DNA of 64,000 nucleotides from Frateuria_A sp035944355 (GTDB lineage Bacteria > Pseudomonadota > Gammaproteobacteria > Xanthomonadales > Rhodanobacteraceae), in contig NZ_DASZBH010000007.1 in NCBI RefSeq assembly GCF_035944355.1, forward strand, positions 186,001 through 250,000. Direction: 5' to 3'. The notes under the pieces are model-generated. The model saw nothing but the letters and a program-made list of their open reading frames with translations, was not told the origin of the DNA and did no database searches. A program made the translations under genes and the position numbers. Shown in pieces: positions 32,982 to 42,518 of the stretch (within the stretch, counting starts at the first letter, position 1; each line of letters starts with the position of its first letter).

Positions 32982-35900
32982 CTAGCGCGAGCCCGCGGCC
33001 TGCACTTCCTCCAAGGCCCTGGCCAGCCGCTTGGCCGACACCGGCTCGGCGGTCCTGAGCTCCTGCGCGAACAGCGACACGCGCCATTCCTCGATCAGCC
33101 AGCGCAGTTCGTCCAGGCCGCCGGTGCCCGCCGCCTGGTGCTTGAGGTACTCGCGCCAGTACGGCAGCACCTGCAGCATGCGCTGCTGGTCCTTGGCCGG
33201 GTCCTGGCGCAGGCGTTCGGCGCGCAGGCGCATGGCTTTCACATAGCGCGGGTAGTGCGCGAGGCGCGCGGTGGGCAATTCGCGGGCGAAGCCGGGCGCG
33301 AGCAGTGCGTCGAGCTGCTCGCGCAGGTCGTCGTAGCTGGCGCGGGCGAAGCCGATCAGCGGCGGCTGCAACCATGGCTTGAGCTCGGCCTGCGCCTCGA
33401 TGACCGGCTCGGTGAGCTTTAGCCGCTCGACGGCGGCGCCGAACAGCTCGCGCGCGAGCGCGGTGCGCAGCGCCTCGAAGTCGCCGGCGGTGCGCGCATC
33501 GAGGTCGTGCGTCGCGAGCAGGTCGACGAAGCCGCCTTCGACCAAGTCCTCGCGCAGCGAATCGACGCTGCCCAGCGGCGCGTACTTGAGCGACAGCGGG
33601 TTGGCGATCGGCAGGCGCCGCCGGGCCTGCTTCATCTCGCTCGCCAGCGCGTTGCGCAGCAGGCGCTCGACGCCCTTGCGGTGCGCCACCTGTGCCTCGT
33701 CGTGGCGCTCGAACACGCGCAGCGCCACCGCCTCGCCCAGGTCGACCAGCGCCGGGAAGGCGGTGAGGCCGCCCTCGGAGCGCACCTGCGCGGGAATCTC
33801 CTCGAAATCCCAGCGGCTGACGTCCTCGCGGGTCAGTTCCACGTCGGTCTTGCGCGAGAACGCTTCGCGCGCCTGGGTTTCCCATTGCGCGCGCAGCGCG
33901 GCGAGATCGCGGCCGGTGGCGAGCGTCGTGCCGCGCTCGTCGTGCAGGCGGAAGCGCATGTTGAGATGCGGCGGCAGTTCCACGGCGGCGAATTCGGCCG
34001 GCGGCGCCTCCGCGCCCGTGGCGCGCTTGAGGAACGCGGCCAGCGCGTCGACCAACGGCTGGTCGCGCGGCGCCTCGGCCTCGGCGAAGGCGCGCGCGAA
34101 ATCCGGCGCCGGCACGAAGTTGCGCCGCAGCGCCTTGGGCAGGCCGCGGATCAGTTCGGCCGCCTTGTCGGCGAGCAGGCCCGGTACCAGCCATTCGCAG
34201 CGCGCGGCCGGCAACGCGTTGAGCATCGCCAGCGGCAGTTGCAGGGTGACGCCGTCGGCCTCGTCGCCGGGGACGAAGCGGTATTCGAGTTTGTAGCGCT
34301 GCGGTGGCACATCCAGTGTGGCGGGGAAGGCCTTCGGATCGAGGCCCGCGCCGCCGGCCATCACCTCGTCCAGCGACCAGCGCAGCGCGGCCTGCTCGGC
34401 CGGACGCGCGCGGCCGTACCAGGCATCGAGCGCACGGGTGCTGGCGATGTCCTGCGGCAGCTTGCCTTCGAAGAAGCCGGCCAGTTCCTCCTCGCCGCGC
34501 ACCAGGCCCTCGCGGCGCTGCTTGGCCTCGATCTCGTGCGCCTGAGCCAGCACGCGCTGGTTGGCGCGCACGAAATCGGCGCGTGCGTCAAGCTCGCCGC
34601 GAGCCAGCGCCTCGCGCAGGAAGATCGCGTGGGCGAGCGCCGGGTCCTGCTGCTGGAAGGTGACCGGCCGACGCTCGACCAAGGTCAGGCCGAACAGGCT
34701 GACCTGCTCGTAGGCCACCACCGTGCCGCGCTTGCGCGACCAGTGCGCGTCGCGGCAGCTCCCCTTCACCAGGTGCGCGGCCTGCTGCTCGATCCAGGCC
34801 GGCTCGACACGAGCACAGCTCATGCCCCACACGCGGCCGCCGACGTCCAGGATCTGCGCGGCGAAGAGCCACGCCGGCGGCGTCTTGGCCAATGCCGAGC
34901 CGGGAAAGACCTGGAAGCGGCGTTCGCGGGTGGAGCGGTAGACGCCTTTCTCGTCCTTGTGGCCGACCTGGGTGGGCAGGCCGGCGAGGAGGGAGCGGTG
35001 GATGGATTCGTAGAGCTCGGGGCTCGTTGCATCCTCGCTCCCTCTCCCCTCCGGGGAGAGGGCTGGGGTGAGGGGCCGGGGCTCGCCTTGAACTTTCCTG
35101 GAGAGGCGGGACGTGGGCGCTGTACTGCGCAAAGGCCTCCCCCTCTCCCCAGCCCTCTCCCCCGGCGGGGCCGGGGGAGAGGGAGTTTTGGTCGCTTCGC
35201 CCGAAGTTTGCCGCGAGCGTGGCCCCTCACCCCTGCCCTCTCCCCGGCGGGGAGAGGGAGCCGGCGTTGCGCCAGCATCGAGCTTCCAGCCCAGCTCGGC
35301 CACCACCAGCAACAACTGCCGATGCAGCTCGCGCCATTCGCGCATGCGCAGGAAGGAAAGGAAGTGCCGACCGCACCAGTCGCGCAGCTTGGACTGCGTG
35401 AGTTCTTCGTGCGCCCGGGTGTACTCGCGCCACAGGTTGAGCACGCCGACGAAGTCGGACTTCGGATCAGCGAACACGGCATGCGCCGCATCGGCCTGCG
35501 CTCGCGCATCGGCCGGCCGCTCGCGCGGATCCTGGATCGACAGGAAGGCGACGATCACCAGCAGCTCGCGCAGGGCGTGGCGCTGCTGCGCCTCCACCAG
35601 CATGCGCGCCAGCTGCACGTCGATCGGCAGCCGTGCCAGCTGGCGGCCGATGACGGTGAGGTGGCGGCGCTCGTCGATGGCGGAGATCTCCGCCAGGCGC
35701 CGGTAGCCGTCGGCGACCATGCGCGGATCGGGCGCTTCCAGGAACGGGAAGTCCTCCACCTCGCCGAGTTTCAGCGAGAGCATGCGCAGGATCACGTTGG
35801 CCAGCGAGGAGCGCAGCAGCTCCGGATCGGTGTAGCGCGCGCGGCTTTGGAAATCCGCCTCGTCGTACAGGCGATAGCAGATGCCCGGCCCGATGCGGCC

Positions 35901-37163
35901 GCAGCGGCCCTTGCGCTGGTCGGCGGCGGCCTGCGAGACCGCCTCCACGTGCAGCCGCTCGAGCTGGCTGCGCTGGCTGTAGCGCATCACCCGCGCGCTG
36001 CCGGTATCGACCACGTAGCGGATGCGCGGCACCGTAAGCGAGGTTTCGGCCACGTTGGTGGCCAGCACGATGCGCCGCTTCGGGCCGGGCTTGAACACGC
36101 GGTCCTGGTCGGCGGCCGAGAGGCGCGCGTAGAGCGGCAGCACCTCAGTTTCGCGGTACTGCCGGCGCGAGAGCAGCAGGTGCGCGTCGCGGATCTCGCG
36201 CTCGCCGGGCAGGAACACCAGCACGTCGCCGGGGCCGCCGCCCAGGCTGCGGTCGGCCATGATCTCGTCCAGCGCCAGCGCGACGTGCTCGGCGCTGCCC
36301 TGCTGCACGCGATCGGCCGCCTCGCCAGCCTGCGGCCGGCGTTCGCGCCCGCCGCGCGCGCCCATGGCGTCGGCAGGCCGCCAGCGCACTTCCACCGGAT
36401 ACGCGCGGCCTTCCACCGACACCACCGGCGCATCGCCGAAGTGCTCGGCGAAGCGCGCCGTGTCGATCGTGGCGGAGGTCACGATGATCTTCAGCTCGGG
36501 CCGCTTCGCGGCGAGCCGCTTGAGGTAACCCAACAGGAAGTCGATGTTGAGGCTGCGCTCGTGCGCCTCGTCGATGATGATCGTGTCGTAGGCGGACAAC
36601 CAGGGATCGCCCTGCGTCTCGGCGAGCAGGATGCCGTCGGTCATGAACTTGACCAGCGTGCGCTCGGACACCTGGTCGCTGAAGCGCACCTGGAAGCCGA
36701 CCTGCTCGCCCAGCGCCGTGCCCAGTTCCTCGGCCACGCGCCGCGCCACCGAGCGCGCGGCCAGCCGGCGCGGCTGGGTACAGCCGATCATGCCCGCCTC
36801 GCCGCGGCCGGCGGCCAGGCACAGCTTGGGCAGCTGGGTGGTCTTGCCCGAGCCGGTCTCGCCGGCGACCACCACGACCTGGTGCTTGCGGATGAGCTCC
36901 ACGATCTCGTCGGCGCGCGCGCTGATCGGCAGCGCCTCGTCCAGCGCGATCGCGGGCTTGGCTGCCGCGCGCGCCCGGCGGCGTGCGGCCGAGGCGGCGA
37001 TGTCGGCCGCCAGTACGTCGAGCTTGCCCGCGTCGGGCTGGCGCGACAGGCCGCGCCAGCGTCCCAGCAAGCGCCCGAAATCGCGGCTGCAGACGCCCGC
37101 CATCGCCTCGCGCAAGGCGCGCAGGCGGGCTGCGGGGGGCGTGGAGGGCGAGGTGTCGTTCAT
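32982..37163 (-). CDS. hrpA: HrpA-type DEAH RNA helicase carrying three in-frame REP palindromes
   Basis: This 1393-aa helicase has Walker A AGETGSGKTTQLPK (~87), DEAH in IDEAHERSLNIDF (~185), VTSATID (~218), and the HA2/OB and DUF3418 C-terminal regions of HrpA. In E. coli HrpA helps rescue collided ribosomes. The family is about 1300 aa; the extra length is explained by residues ~634-711. That segment (35035-35265) is made of C-rich repeats translated as SPRRGEGRGEG, PGERAGERG and LTPALSPEGRG. It falls between VVAELGWKL and YESIHRSLLAGL, a surface linker in relatives, so the enzyme is probably still active. Start ATG 37163 or the ATGs just upstream (37178). Confidence 0.9.
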   Translation of the reverse strand: MNDTSPSTPPAARLRALREAMAGVCSRDFGRLLGRWRGLSRQPDAGKLDVLAADIAASAARRRARAAAKPAIALDEALPISARADEIVELIRKHQVVVVAGETGSGKTTQLPKLCLAAGRGEAGMIGCTQPRRLAARSVARRVAEELGTALGEQVGFQVRFSDQVSERTLVKFMTDGILLAETQGDPWLSAYDTIIIDEAHERSLNIDFLLGYLKRLAAKRPELKIIVTSATIDTARFAEHFGDAPVVSVEGRAYPVEVRWRPADAMGARGGRERRPQAGEAADRVQQGSAEHVALALDEIMADRSLGGGPGDVLVFLPGEREIRDAHLLLSRRQYRETEVLPLYARLSAADQDRVFKPGPKRRIVLATNVAETSLTVPRIRYVVDTGSARVMRYSQRSQLERLHVEAVSQAAADQRKGRCGRIGPGICYRLYDEADFQSRARYTDPELLRSSLANVILRMLSLKLGEVEDFPFLEAPDPRMVADGYRRLAEISAIDERRHLTVIGRQLARLPIDVQLARMLVEAQQRHALRELLVIVAFLSIQDPRERPADARAQADAAHAVFADPKSDFVGVLNLWREYTRAHEELTQSKLRDWCGRHFLSFLRMREWRELHRQLLLVVAELGWKLDAGATPAPSPRRGEGRGEGPRSRQTSGEATKTPSPPAPPGERAGERGRPLRSTAPTSRLSRKVQGEPRPLTPALSPEGRGSEDATSPELYESIHRSLLAGLPTQVGHKDEKGVYRSTRERRFQVFPGSALAKTPPAWLFAAQILDVGGRVWGMSCARVEPAWIEQQAAHLVKGSCRDAHWSRKRGTVVAYEQVSLFGLTLVERRPVTFQQQDPALAHAIFLREALARGELDARADFVRANQRVLAQAHEIEAKQRREGLVRGEEELAGFFEGKLPQDIASTRALDAWYGRARPAEQAALRWSLDEVMAGGAGLDPKAFPATLDVPPQRYKLEYRFVPGDEADGVTLQLPLAMLNALPAARCEWLVPGLLADKAAELIRGLPKALRRNFVPAPDFARAFAEAEAPRDQPLVDALAAFLKRATGAEAPPAEFAAVELPPHLNMRFRLHDERGTTLATGRDLAALRAQWETQAREAFSRKTDVELTREDVSRWDFEEIPAQVRSEGGLTAFPALVDLGEAVALRVFERHDEAQVAHRKGVERLLRNALASEMKQARRRLPIANPLSLKYAPLGSVDSLREDLVEGGFVDLLATHDLDARTAGDFEALRTALARELFGAAVERLKLTEPVIEAQAELKPWLQPPLIGFARASYDDLREQLDALLAPGFARELPTARLAHYPRYVKAMRLRAERLRQDPAKDQQRMLQVLPYWREYLKHQAAGTGGLDELRWLIEEWRVSLFAQELRTAEPVSAKRLARALEEVQAAGSR
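35035..35265. repeat. Three REP palindromes inside the hrpA reading frame
   Basis: Three copies occur in a row. Each has the core hairpin CTCTCCCC...GGGGAGAG: about 35041-35063, 35149-35182 and 35238-35260. Two are joined to the tail sequence GGGGTGAGGGG or its complement CCCCTCACCCC, the same layout as the intergenic copies at 51.0, 51.85 and 54.9 kb. The copies carry no stop codon in the hrpA frame, so the gene stays open. Confidence 0.9.
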
Positions 37164-37270
37164 GGGACCGCACATCATAGCTGCAGGCTATGGCGCCGAT
37201 CGGAACGATTCATTTCACTCGGGCCCGGCCGGCCGCTACCTTGGCGCGGTACCCACCAGGAGCAACATCC

Positions 37271-37735
37271 ATGGCCAACATCGGTATCGCCCCGCAGGAT
37301 CGCCAGACCATCGCCCAGGAGCTCTCCAAGCTGCTGGCCGACACCTACTCGCTGTACCTGAAGACGCACAGCTTCCACTGGAACGTCACCGGCCCGCAGT
37401 TCAACAGCCTGCACGCCATGTTCGAGACCCAGTACAACGAGCTGTGGCTGGCGGCCGACGAGATCGCCGAGCGCATCCGCACGCTGGACGTGTTCGCCCC
37501 CGGCTCCTACAGCCAGTTCGGCAAGCTCACCTCGATCAAGGAGGAAGTGGGCGTGCCCGACTGGAAGGACATGGTCGGCCAGCTGGTCGAAGGCCACGAG
37601 ATCGCCGCCCACACCGCCCGCGGCGCGATCAAGGTCGCCCAGGACGGCGGCGACGAAGGCACCGCCGACATGCTCACCGGGCGGTTGAAGGAGCATGAGA
37701 AGACGGCGTGGATGCTGCGCTCGCTGTTGAAGTAA
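37271..37735 (+). CDS. dps: Dps-family DNA-binding ferritin
   Basis: This 154-aa protein starts at ATG 37271 with AGGAG at 37258-37262. The ferroxidase residues sit between subunits in the pattern LKTHSFHWNVTGPQFNSLHAMFETQYNELW (~35-65), as in all Dps proteins. Dps forms a 12-subunit shell that oxidises Fe(II) using hydrogen peroxide and can coat DNA. The basic N-terminal tail of E. coli Dps is short here (MANIGIAPQDRQ), so DNA binding may be weak. It is divergent from hrpA across 107 bp. No OxyR site was identified by eye. Confidence 0.93.
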   Translation: MANIGIAPQDRQTIAQELSKLLADTYSLYLKTHSFHWNVTGPQFNSLHAMFETQYNELWLAADEIAERIRTLDVFAPGSYSQFGKLTSIKEEVGVPDWKDMVGQLVEGHEIAAHTARGAIKVAQDGGDEGTADMLTGRLKEHEKTAWMLRSLLK

Positions 37736-37879
37736 CGACGCCCGGCACACGCGCGGGTCGGCCTGCGGCCTGACCTCGCGCTGACCATCCCCGTCGGCCT
37801 TTATTGAGCCATCCGCGCCGGATCGTTAAGCTCCGCGGGCTTGATTGGCCTCACACGGAGGCGTCCGACGGGGAACGTT

Positions 37880-40480
37880 TTGAGCGCCACAGCAGACAGA
37901 CACGACAGCCGGTTCCCGCTGCTTGCGGCCATACTGCTCGCGTTGTTCGTTGCTGCCCTGAACATCGGCCTGTGGTGGTGGGGCAATCTTCCGCACGGTC
38001 CGGAGGACTGGCACGGGCCGATCAGAGGGTTCTCGGTATCGGTGTTCCAGCGCTACCAGAACCCGCTCAAGCAGGATTTCCCCTCCGACGAGGAAATCGA
38101 CGCGGACCTGAAGCTGCTGCGCCGCTACACCCCGCGCATCCGCACCTACTCCACGCTGGAGAACCCGCAGGTCTATCGCCTGGCCGAGAAGGAAGGGCTG
38201 AAGGTGATGGCCGGCGCCAACATCGACCCGCGCCTGATCAACAACGAGAAGGAGCTCGACACGCTGATCGCGCTGGCGCGGCGCTATCCGGAGACCATCA
38301 ACCGGGTGATCATCGGCAACGAGGTGCTGTTCCGCGGCGACCTCAGCGTCGAGCAGATGGAGCGCTACCTCGACCGCGCCCGCGCGGCGATCCGCCAGCC
38401 GGTGTCGATCGCCGAGCCGGACTTCATCTGGATCAAGTATCCGGAGCTGGTCCAGCACGTGGACTTCATCACCATCCACCTGTTTCCGTTCTGGAACGGC
38501 GTAGCACGCAAGGACGCGGTGGGTGCGGCGCTGGGCGCCTACCACAACATCCGCCAGATGTACCCGTACAAGCCGGTCGTGGTCGGCGAGATCGGCTGGC
38601 CGTCCAACGGCGACCGCCACGAATACGCCGATCCGTCAGTCTCCAACGAGGCGATCTTCATCCGCGACTGGCTGAACGCGGCCAAGGCCGAGAACATCGA
38701 CTACTACCTGCTGGAAGCCTTCGACCAGCCATGGAAGGAGAACCTGGGCGAGGGTCGCACCGGCGCCTACTGGGGCACCTTCAACGCCGACCGCCAACTG
38801 AAATTCCCGTTCACCGGCCCGGTGACCGAGGACACTGCCTGGCCGTGGAAGGCGCTGGCGGCGAGCCTGCTCGCGCTGATTCCGATGATCTGGTTCGCAC
38901 GCAAGTTCAAGCGCTTCAAGCTGATGGGGCGGCTGTTCTTCTGCCTGCTGATCCAGCTGGCCTGCGGGCTGATCGTGTGGTCGGCCACCCTGCCCTTCAA
39001 TTTCTACCTGAGCTGGGTCGACTGGACCATGCTGGTGCTGTTGTTCCCGGCGCAGATCGCGATCCTGGCGATCCTGCTGATCAACGGCTTCGAGTTCACC
39101 GAGGTGCTGTGGCGCCGGCGCTGGCAGCGCGACGCCGCGCTGCTCCAGCCCGACCGCCCGGAAAGGCAGCCGTTCGTCTCCATCCATCTGGCCTGCTACA
39201 ACGAGCCGCCGGAGATGGTGATCGCCACGCTCGACTCGCTCGCCGCGCTGGACTACGAAAACTTCGAAGTGCTGGTGATCGACAACAACACCAAGAACCC
39301 GGACGTGTGGAAGCCGGTGCAGGCCTACTGCGAGCAACTGGGCAAGCGCTTCCGCTTCTTCCATCTGGAGCCGTGGCCGGGCTTCAAGGCAGGCGCGCTC
39401 AACTTCGGCCTGAAGGAGACCGACCCGCGCGCCGAGGCGGTGGCGGTGATCGACGCCGACTATGTGGTGCGGCCGGACTGGCTGGCCACGCTGACCGGCT
39501 ATTTCCACGATCCGAAGGTGGCCGTGGTGCAGTGCCCGCAGGCGCACCGCGATTTCGAGCACAACCGTTTCCGCCGCATGACCGCGTGGGAGTTCGACGG
39601 CTTCTTCCGCATCGGCATGCACCACAGGAACGAGCGCAACGCGATCATCCAGCACGGCACCATGACCATGGTGCGCCGCTCGGCGCTGGAAGGCACCGGC
39701 GGCTGGTCGGAGTGGACCATCTGCGAGGACGCCGAGCTCGGCCTGCGCCTGATGCATGCCGGCTACGAGCTGGTCTACGTCGACGAACTGATGGGCAAGG
39801 GCCTCACCCCCGCGGACTTCAAGGCCTACAAGAGCCAGCGCTACCGCTGGGCGTTCGGCGCCATGCAGATCCTCAAGGGCCGCTGGCAGTGGATGGTGCG
39901 CAAGGGGCCGCTCTCGCCGGGCCAGCGCTTCCACTTCCTCACCGGCTGGTTCAGCTGGTTCGCCGACGCGCTGCATCTGATCTTTACCCTGATGGCGCTC
40001 TACTGGACCGCCGGCATGGTCGCCTACCCGCAGTACTTCAGCCTGCCGATGCAGCTGTTCCTGATCCCGGTGATCGGCTTCTTCTTCGCCAAGGCGATCT
40101 TCGGCATCGTGCTCTACCGCGCGCGCGTGCCCTGCGGCTGGTACGACACCCTGATGGCCTCGCTCGCCAGCATGAGCCTCTCGCACGCGATCGCGCGCGG
40201 CATCCTGCACGGGTTGACCCGCGAGAAGACTTCCTTCGTGGTCACCGCCAAGAGCCGGCGCCTGGGCGAGTCCGGCTTCGCCGCCTTCGCGCCGGTGCGC
40301 GAGGAACTCCTGATGGCTTGCGCGCTGGTGCTGTGCATCATCGGCATGGCGCACTCCTTCGGCACGCGCTACATCGAAGGCACCCTGTGGATGTTCATCC
40401 TGGCGGCGCAGTCGATTCCCTACTTCTCCGCCGTGGTCGGCGCCTGGATCGCGCACAAGGCGGGCGACAAGGTCGGCTGA
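37880..40480 (+). CDS. ndvB: NdvB-type beta-glucan synthase: GH17 domain fused to GT2
   Basis: This ~866-aa inner-membrane protein has an N-terminal helix (LLAAILLALFVAALNIGLWWW) and a GH17-like (beta/alpha)8 domain with both catalytic glutamates in view (IGNEVLF ~145; VVGEIGWPS ~240). Two helices follow, then a processive GT2 domain with IDNNT, DADY, ICEDAELG and QRYRW, and finally more helices. The same order is found in NdvB proteins that make cyclic beta-(1,3)-glucans, in which the GH17 part is thought to close or branch the ring. The start is probably TTG 37880; no ATG fits and TTG 37841 is the alternative. Product is inferred; cyclic or linear glucan cannot be told. Confidence 0.8.
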   Translation: MSATADRHDSRFPLLAAILLALFVAALNIGLWWWGNLPHGPEDWHGPIRGFSVSVFQRYQNPLKQDFPSDEEIDADLKLLRRYTPRIRTYSTLENPQVYRLAEKEGLKVMAGANIDPRLINNEKELDTLIALARRYPETINRVIIGNEVLFRGDLSVEQMERYLDRARAAIRQPVSIAEPDFIWIKYPELVQHVDFITIHLFPFWNGVARKDAVGAALGAYHNIRQMYPYKPVVVGEIGWPSNGDRHEYADPSVSNEAIFIRDWLNAAKAENIDYYLLEAFDQPWKENLGEGRTGAYWGTFNADRQLKFPFTGPVTEDTAWPWKALAASLLALIPMIWFARKFKRFKLMGRLFFCLLIQLACGLIVWSATLPFNFYLSWVDWTMLVLLFPAQIAILAILLINGFEFTEVLWRRRWQRDAALLQPDRPERQPFVSIHLACYNEPPEMVIATLDSLAALDYENFEVLVIDNNTKNPDVWKPVQAYCEQLGKRFRFFHLEPWPGFKAGALNFGLKETDPRAEAVAVIDADYVVRPDWLATLTGYFHDPKVAVVQCPQAHRDFEHNRFRRMTAWEFDGFFRIGMHHRNERNAIIQHGTMTMVRRSALEGTGGWSEWTICEDAELGLRLMHAGYELVYVDELMGKGLTPADFKAYKSQRYRWAFGAMQILKGRWQWMVRKGPLSPGQRFHFLTGWFSWFADALHLIFTLMALYWTAGMVAYPQYFSLPMQLFLIPVIGFFFAKAIFGIVLYRARVPCGWYDTLMASLASMSLSHAIARGILHGLTREKTSFVVTAKSRRLGESGFAAFAPVREELLMACALVLCIIGMAHSFGTRYIEGTLWMFILAAQSIPYFSAVVGAWIAHKAGDKVG

Positions 40481-40519
40481 ATCGGCCAGAGCGGCATCCG
40501 CAACGCCGCCCCATCGCCA

Positions 40520-40640
40520 ACCGCACCTCCCCAGCAGGCGGGGAAACGGCCGGAGCGCAACGTCCGACCCGAGGCCTTCCCCCCGCGAGCGCGGGGGGAT
40601 CAAAGTGCGACCCCGAACGCGATCCCTCCGCGAACAGGAA
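40520..40640. repeat. C-rich repeat block between ndvB and tamA
   Basis: The 280-bp gap has no gene. It contains CCTTCCCCCCGCG-AGCG-CGGGGGGAT (about 40577-40600) and a nearby CCCCAGCAGGCGGGG, members of the second palindrome family also seen at 28.0 and 60.4 kb. They could end the ndvB transcript; no T run follows. Confidence 0.6.
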
Positions 40641-40760
40641 GGGGGTCCGCATCGGCTCGCCACACGGCAAATGCCTGGGCCTGGCCGTTTATGCGATGCC
40701 AACATGCGCGTCACTAAGCTCTGGCGTCATGCAGGCAACCGTCCAGGGCCCCCACCGCGC

Positions 40761-42518
40761 ATGCGCCGTCTCCGCCGCCTGATCGTCCTGCTCCTGCTGG
40801 CGCCGCTGGCGGCGCGCGCCGGCGTGACGCTGGTGATCCAGGGCGTGGACGACCCGTTGAAGGCCGCCGTGCAGGGTGGCGTGGAGCTGACGCAGTACGC
40901 CAAGCGGCCGGTGAGCGAGGCGCAGATCCGCCGCCTGTACGAGGAGGCGCCCGACCAGGTGCGCGAGGCGCTGGAGCCCTACGGCTACTACGACGCCGGC
41001 GTCCAGGGCAGCCTCACCCGCACCGGCGCGGAGGACTGGCGGGTGGTGCTCGAGGTCGTTCCCGGCGAGCCCGTGCGCATCGGCGCGGTGGACGTGAAGA
41101 TCGACGCGGAGGCGATGAAGGTGGCTGCGGTGCGGCGCGCCGAGCGCGCGGTCGAGCAGCTCAAGGGCAAGGTGCTCGACCACGGCGCCTACGACAAGGC
41201 GCGCGACGACGTCGGCGCCGCGCTCACCGCCACCGGCTTCCTCGGCGCGAAGCTGGTCACGCACCGGGTCGAGGTCACCCGCGCCGACCGCAACGCCACG
41301 GTGCGGCTGGCGTGGCAGGCCGGGCCGCGCTACCGCTTCGGCGACGTGCGCTTCGAGGGCTCGCAGTTCGAGCCGGGGTTCCTCGACCGCTACGTGCCGT
41401 TCCGGCGTGGCGAGTATTTCGACCAGGCCGACCTGCTTCGCCTGCAGGAGGCGCTCAACGGCGCCGATTACTTCTCCGTGGTCGACGTGGTGTCCGACGT
41501 GCACGACGCCGACCGCACTGTCGACGTCGCGGTGCAGCTGGAGCCGGCCCGGCGCAGCGTCTACACCGGCGGCCCGTTCATCGGCACCGACACCGGCTTC
41601 GGCGTGCGCGGCGGGCTGGAACGGCGCTGGATCAACGGCAAGGGCCACAAGTGGAAGAACGAGCTGGTGCTGGCGCAGCGGCTCAAGACCCTGTCCTCGC
41701 TGTACACGATCCCGTTGCCGGGGGACAACCAGCGCAGCCTCAACTTCGGCGTCAACTTCCGGGATGCCGACACGGTAACCTCGCAGTCGCGCACGCTGGA
41801 GCTGGTCGGCAACGAAACCGAGCTGTGGCATGGCTGGACGCGCACCGTCGGCGCGCACGCGCTGATCGGCACCTTCACCGTCGGCAAGCACGGCAGCGAG
41901 CCGGACAACACGCCCGGCATCGAGCGCGGCCGCAGCCAGCTGGTGTTCGCCGAAGCCTCGCTGTCGAAGAAACATGGCGACAACCCGACCTTCGTGCGCC
42001 GCGGCTGGTCGCTGAGCTTCTACGCACGCAGCACCGCGGGCACGCTGCTGTCGGACACGCGCTTCAGCCAGGTCGGCGCGGACGCCAAGTGGATCCGCGC
42101 CTTCGCCGGTAACAACCGGCTGATCCTGCGCGGCAGCGCCGGCATCACCTCGACCGGCGACTTCAGCGCGCTGCCGCCGCAGCTGCGCTTCTTCGCCGGC
42201 GGCGACCGCTCGGTGCGCGGCTACGGCTACCAGGCGATCGGGCCGCGCAACGCCTACGATCGCGTGATCGGCGGCCACAACCTGCTGGTGGCGAGCACCG
42301 AGGTCGAACATTACTTCACGCGCAACTGGGGCATGGCCGCGTTCGTCGACGCGGGCAACGCCTTCGACGGCTTCGACTATCGCCCGCGCCTGGGCACCGG
42401 TCTGGGCGTGAGGTGGCTTTCCCCGGTGGGCATGATCCGCGTGGACGTGGGCGTGCCGTTACACGATGCCCATGCCCACGGCATCCAGTTGCACGTAGTG
42501 ATAGGGCCGGACCTGTGA
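40761..42518 (+). CDS. tamA: TamA, outer-membrane Omp85-family component of the TAM system
   Basis: This 585-aa protein has a signal peptide (MRRLRRLIVLLLLAPLAARAG), three POTRA domains (to about residue 265) and a 16-strand barrel with the Omp85 loop-6 motif VRGYGYQ (~488) and a C-terminal strand. With inner-membrane-anchored TamB it forms the translocation and assembly module, which helps place some outer-membrane proteins and move phospholipids outward. The ATG at 40761 directly precedes the signal peptide. Its stop overlaps the likely tamB start (GTGA), so both are made from one transcript. Confidence 0.93.
   Translation: MRRLRRLIVLLLLAPLAARAGVTLVIQGVDDPLKAAVQGGVELTQYAKRPVSEAQIRRLYEEAPDQVREALEPYGYYDAGVQGSLTRTGAEDWRVVLEVVPGEPVRIGAVDVKIDAEAMKVAAVRRAERAVEQLKGKVLDHGAYDKARDDVGAALTATGFLGAKLVTHRVEVTRADRNATVRLAWQAGPRYRFGDVRFEGSQFEPGFLDRYVPFRRGEYFDQADLLRLQEALNGADYFSVVDVVSDVHDADRTVDVAVQLEPARRSVYTGGPFIGTDTGFGVRGGLERRWINGKGHKWKNELVLAQRLKTLSSLYTIPLPGDNQRSLNFGVNFRDADTVTSQSRTLELVGNETELWHGWTRTVGAHALIGTFTVGKHGSEPDNTPGIERGRSQLVFAEASLSKKHGDNPTFVRRGWSLSFYARSTAGTLLSDTRFSQVGADAKWIRAFAGNNRLILRGSAGITSTGDFSALPPQLRFFAGGDRSVRGYGYQAIGPRNAYDRVIGGHNLLVASTEVEHYFTRNWGMAAFVDAGNAFDGFDYRPRLGTGLGVRWLSPVGMIRVDVGVPLHDAHAHGIQLHVVIGPDL

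Noticed and set aside
35035..35265. Repeated C-rich palindromes considered as a CRISPR array
   Set aside because: Repeats vary in length and orientation, spacers are irregular, the units are palindromes, and no cas gene is present.
37164..37270. OxyR or Fur box in the hrpA/dps gap
   Set aside because: No palindrome close enough to consensus was found.
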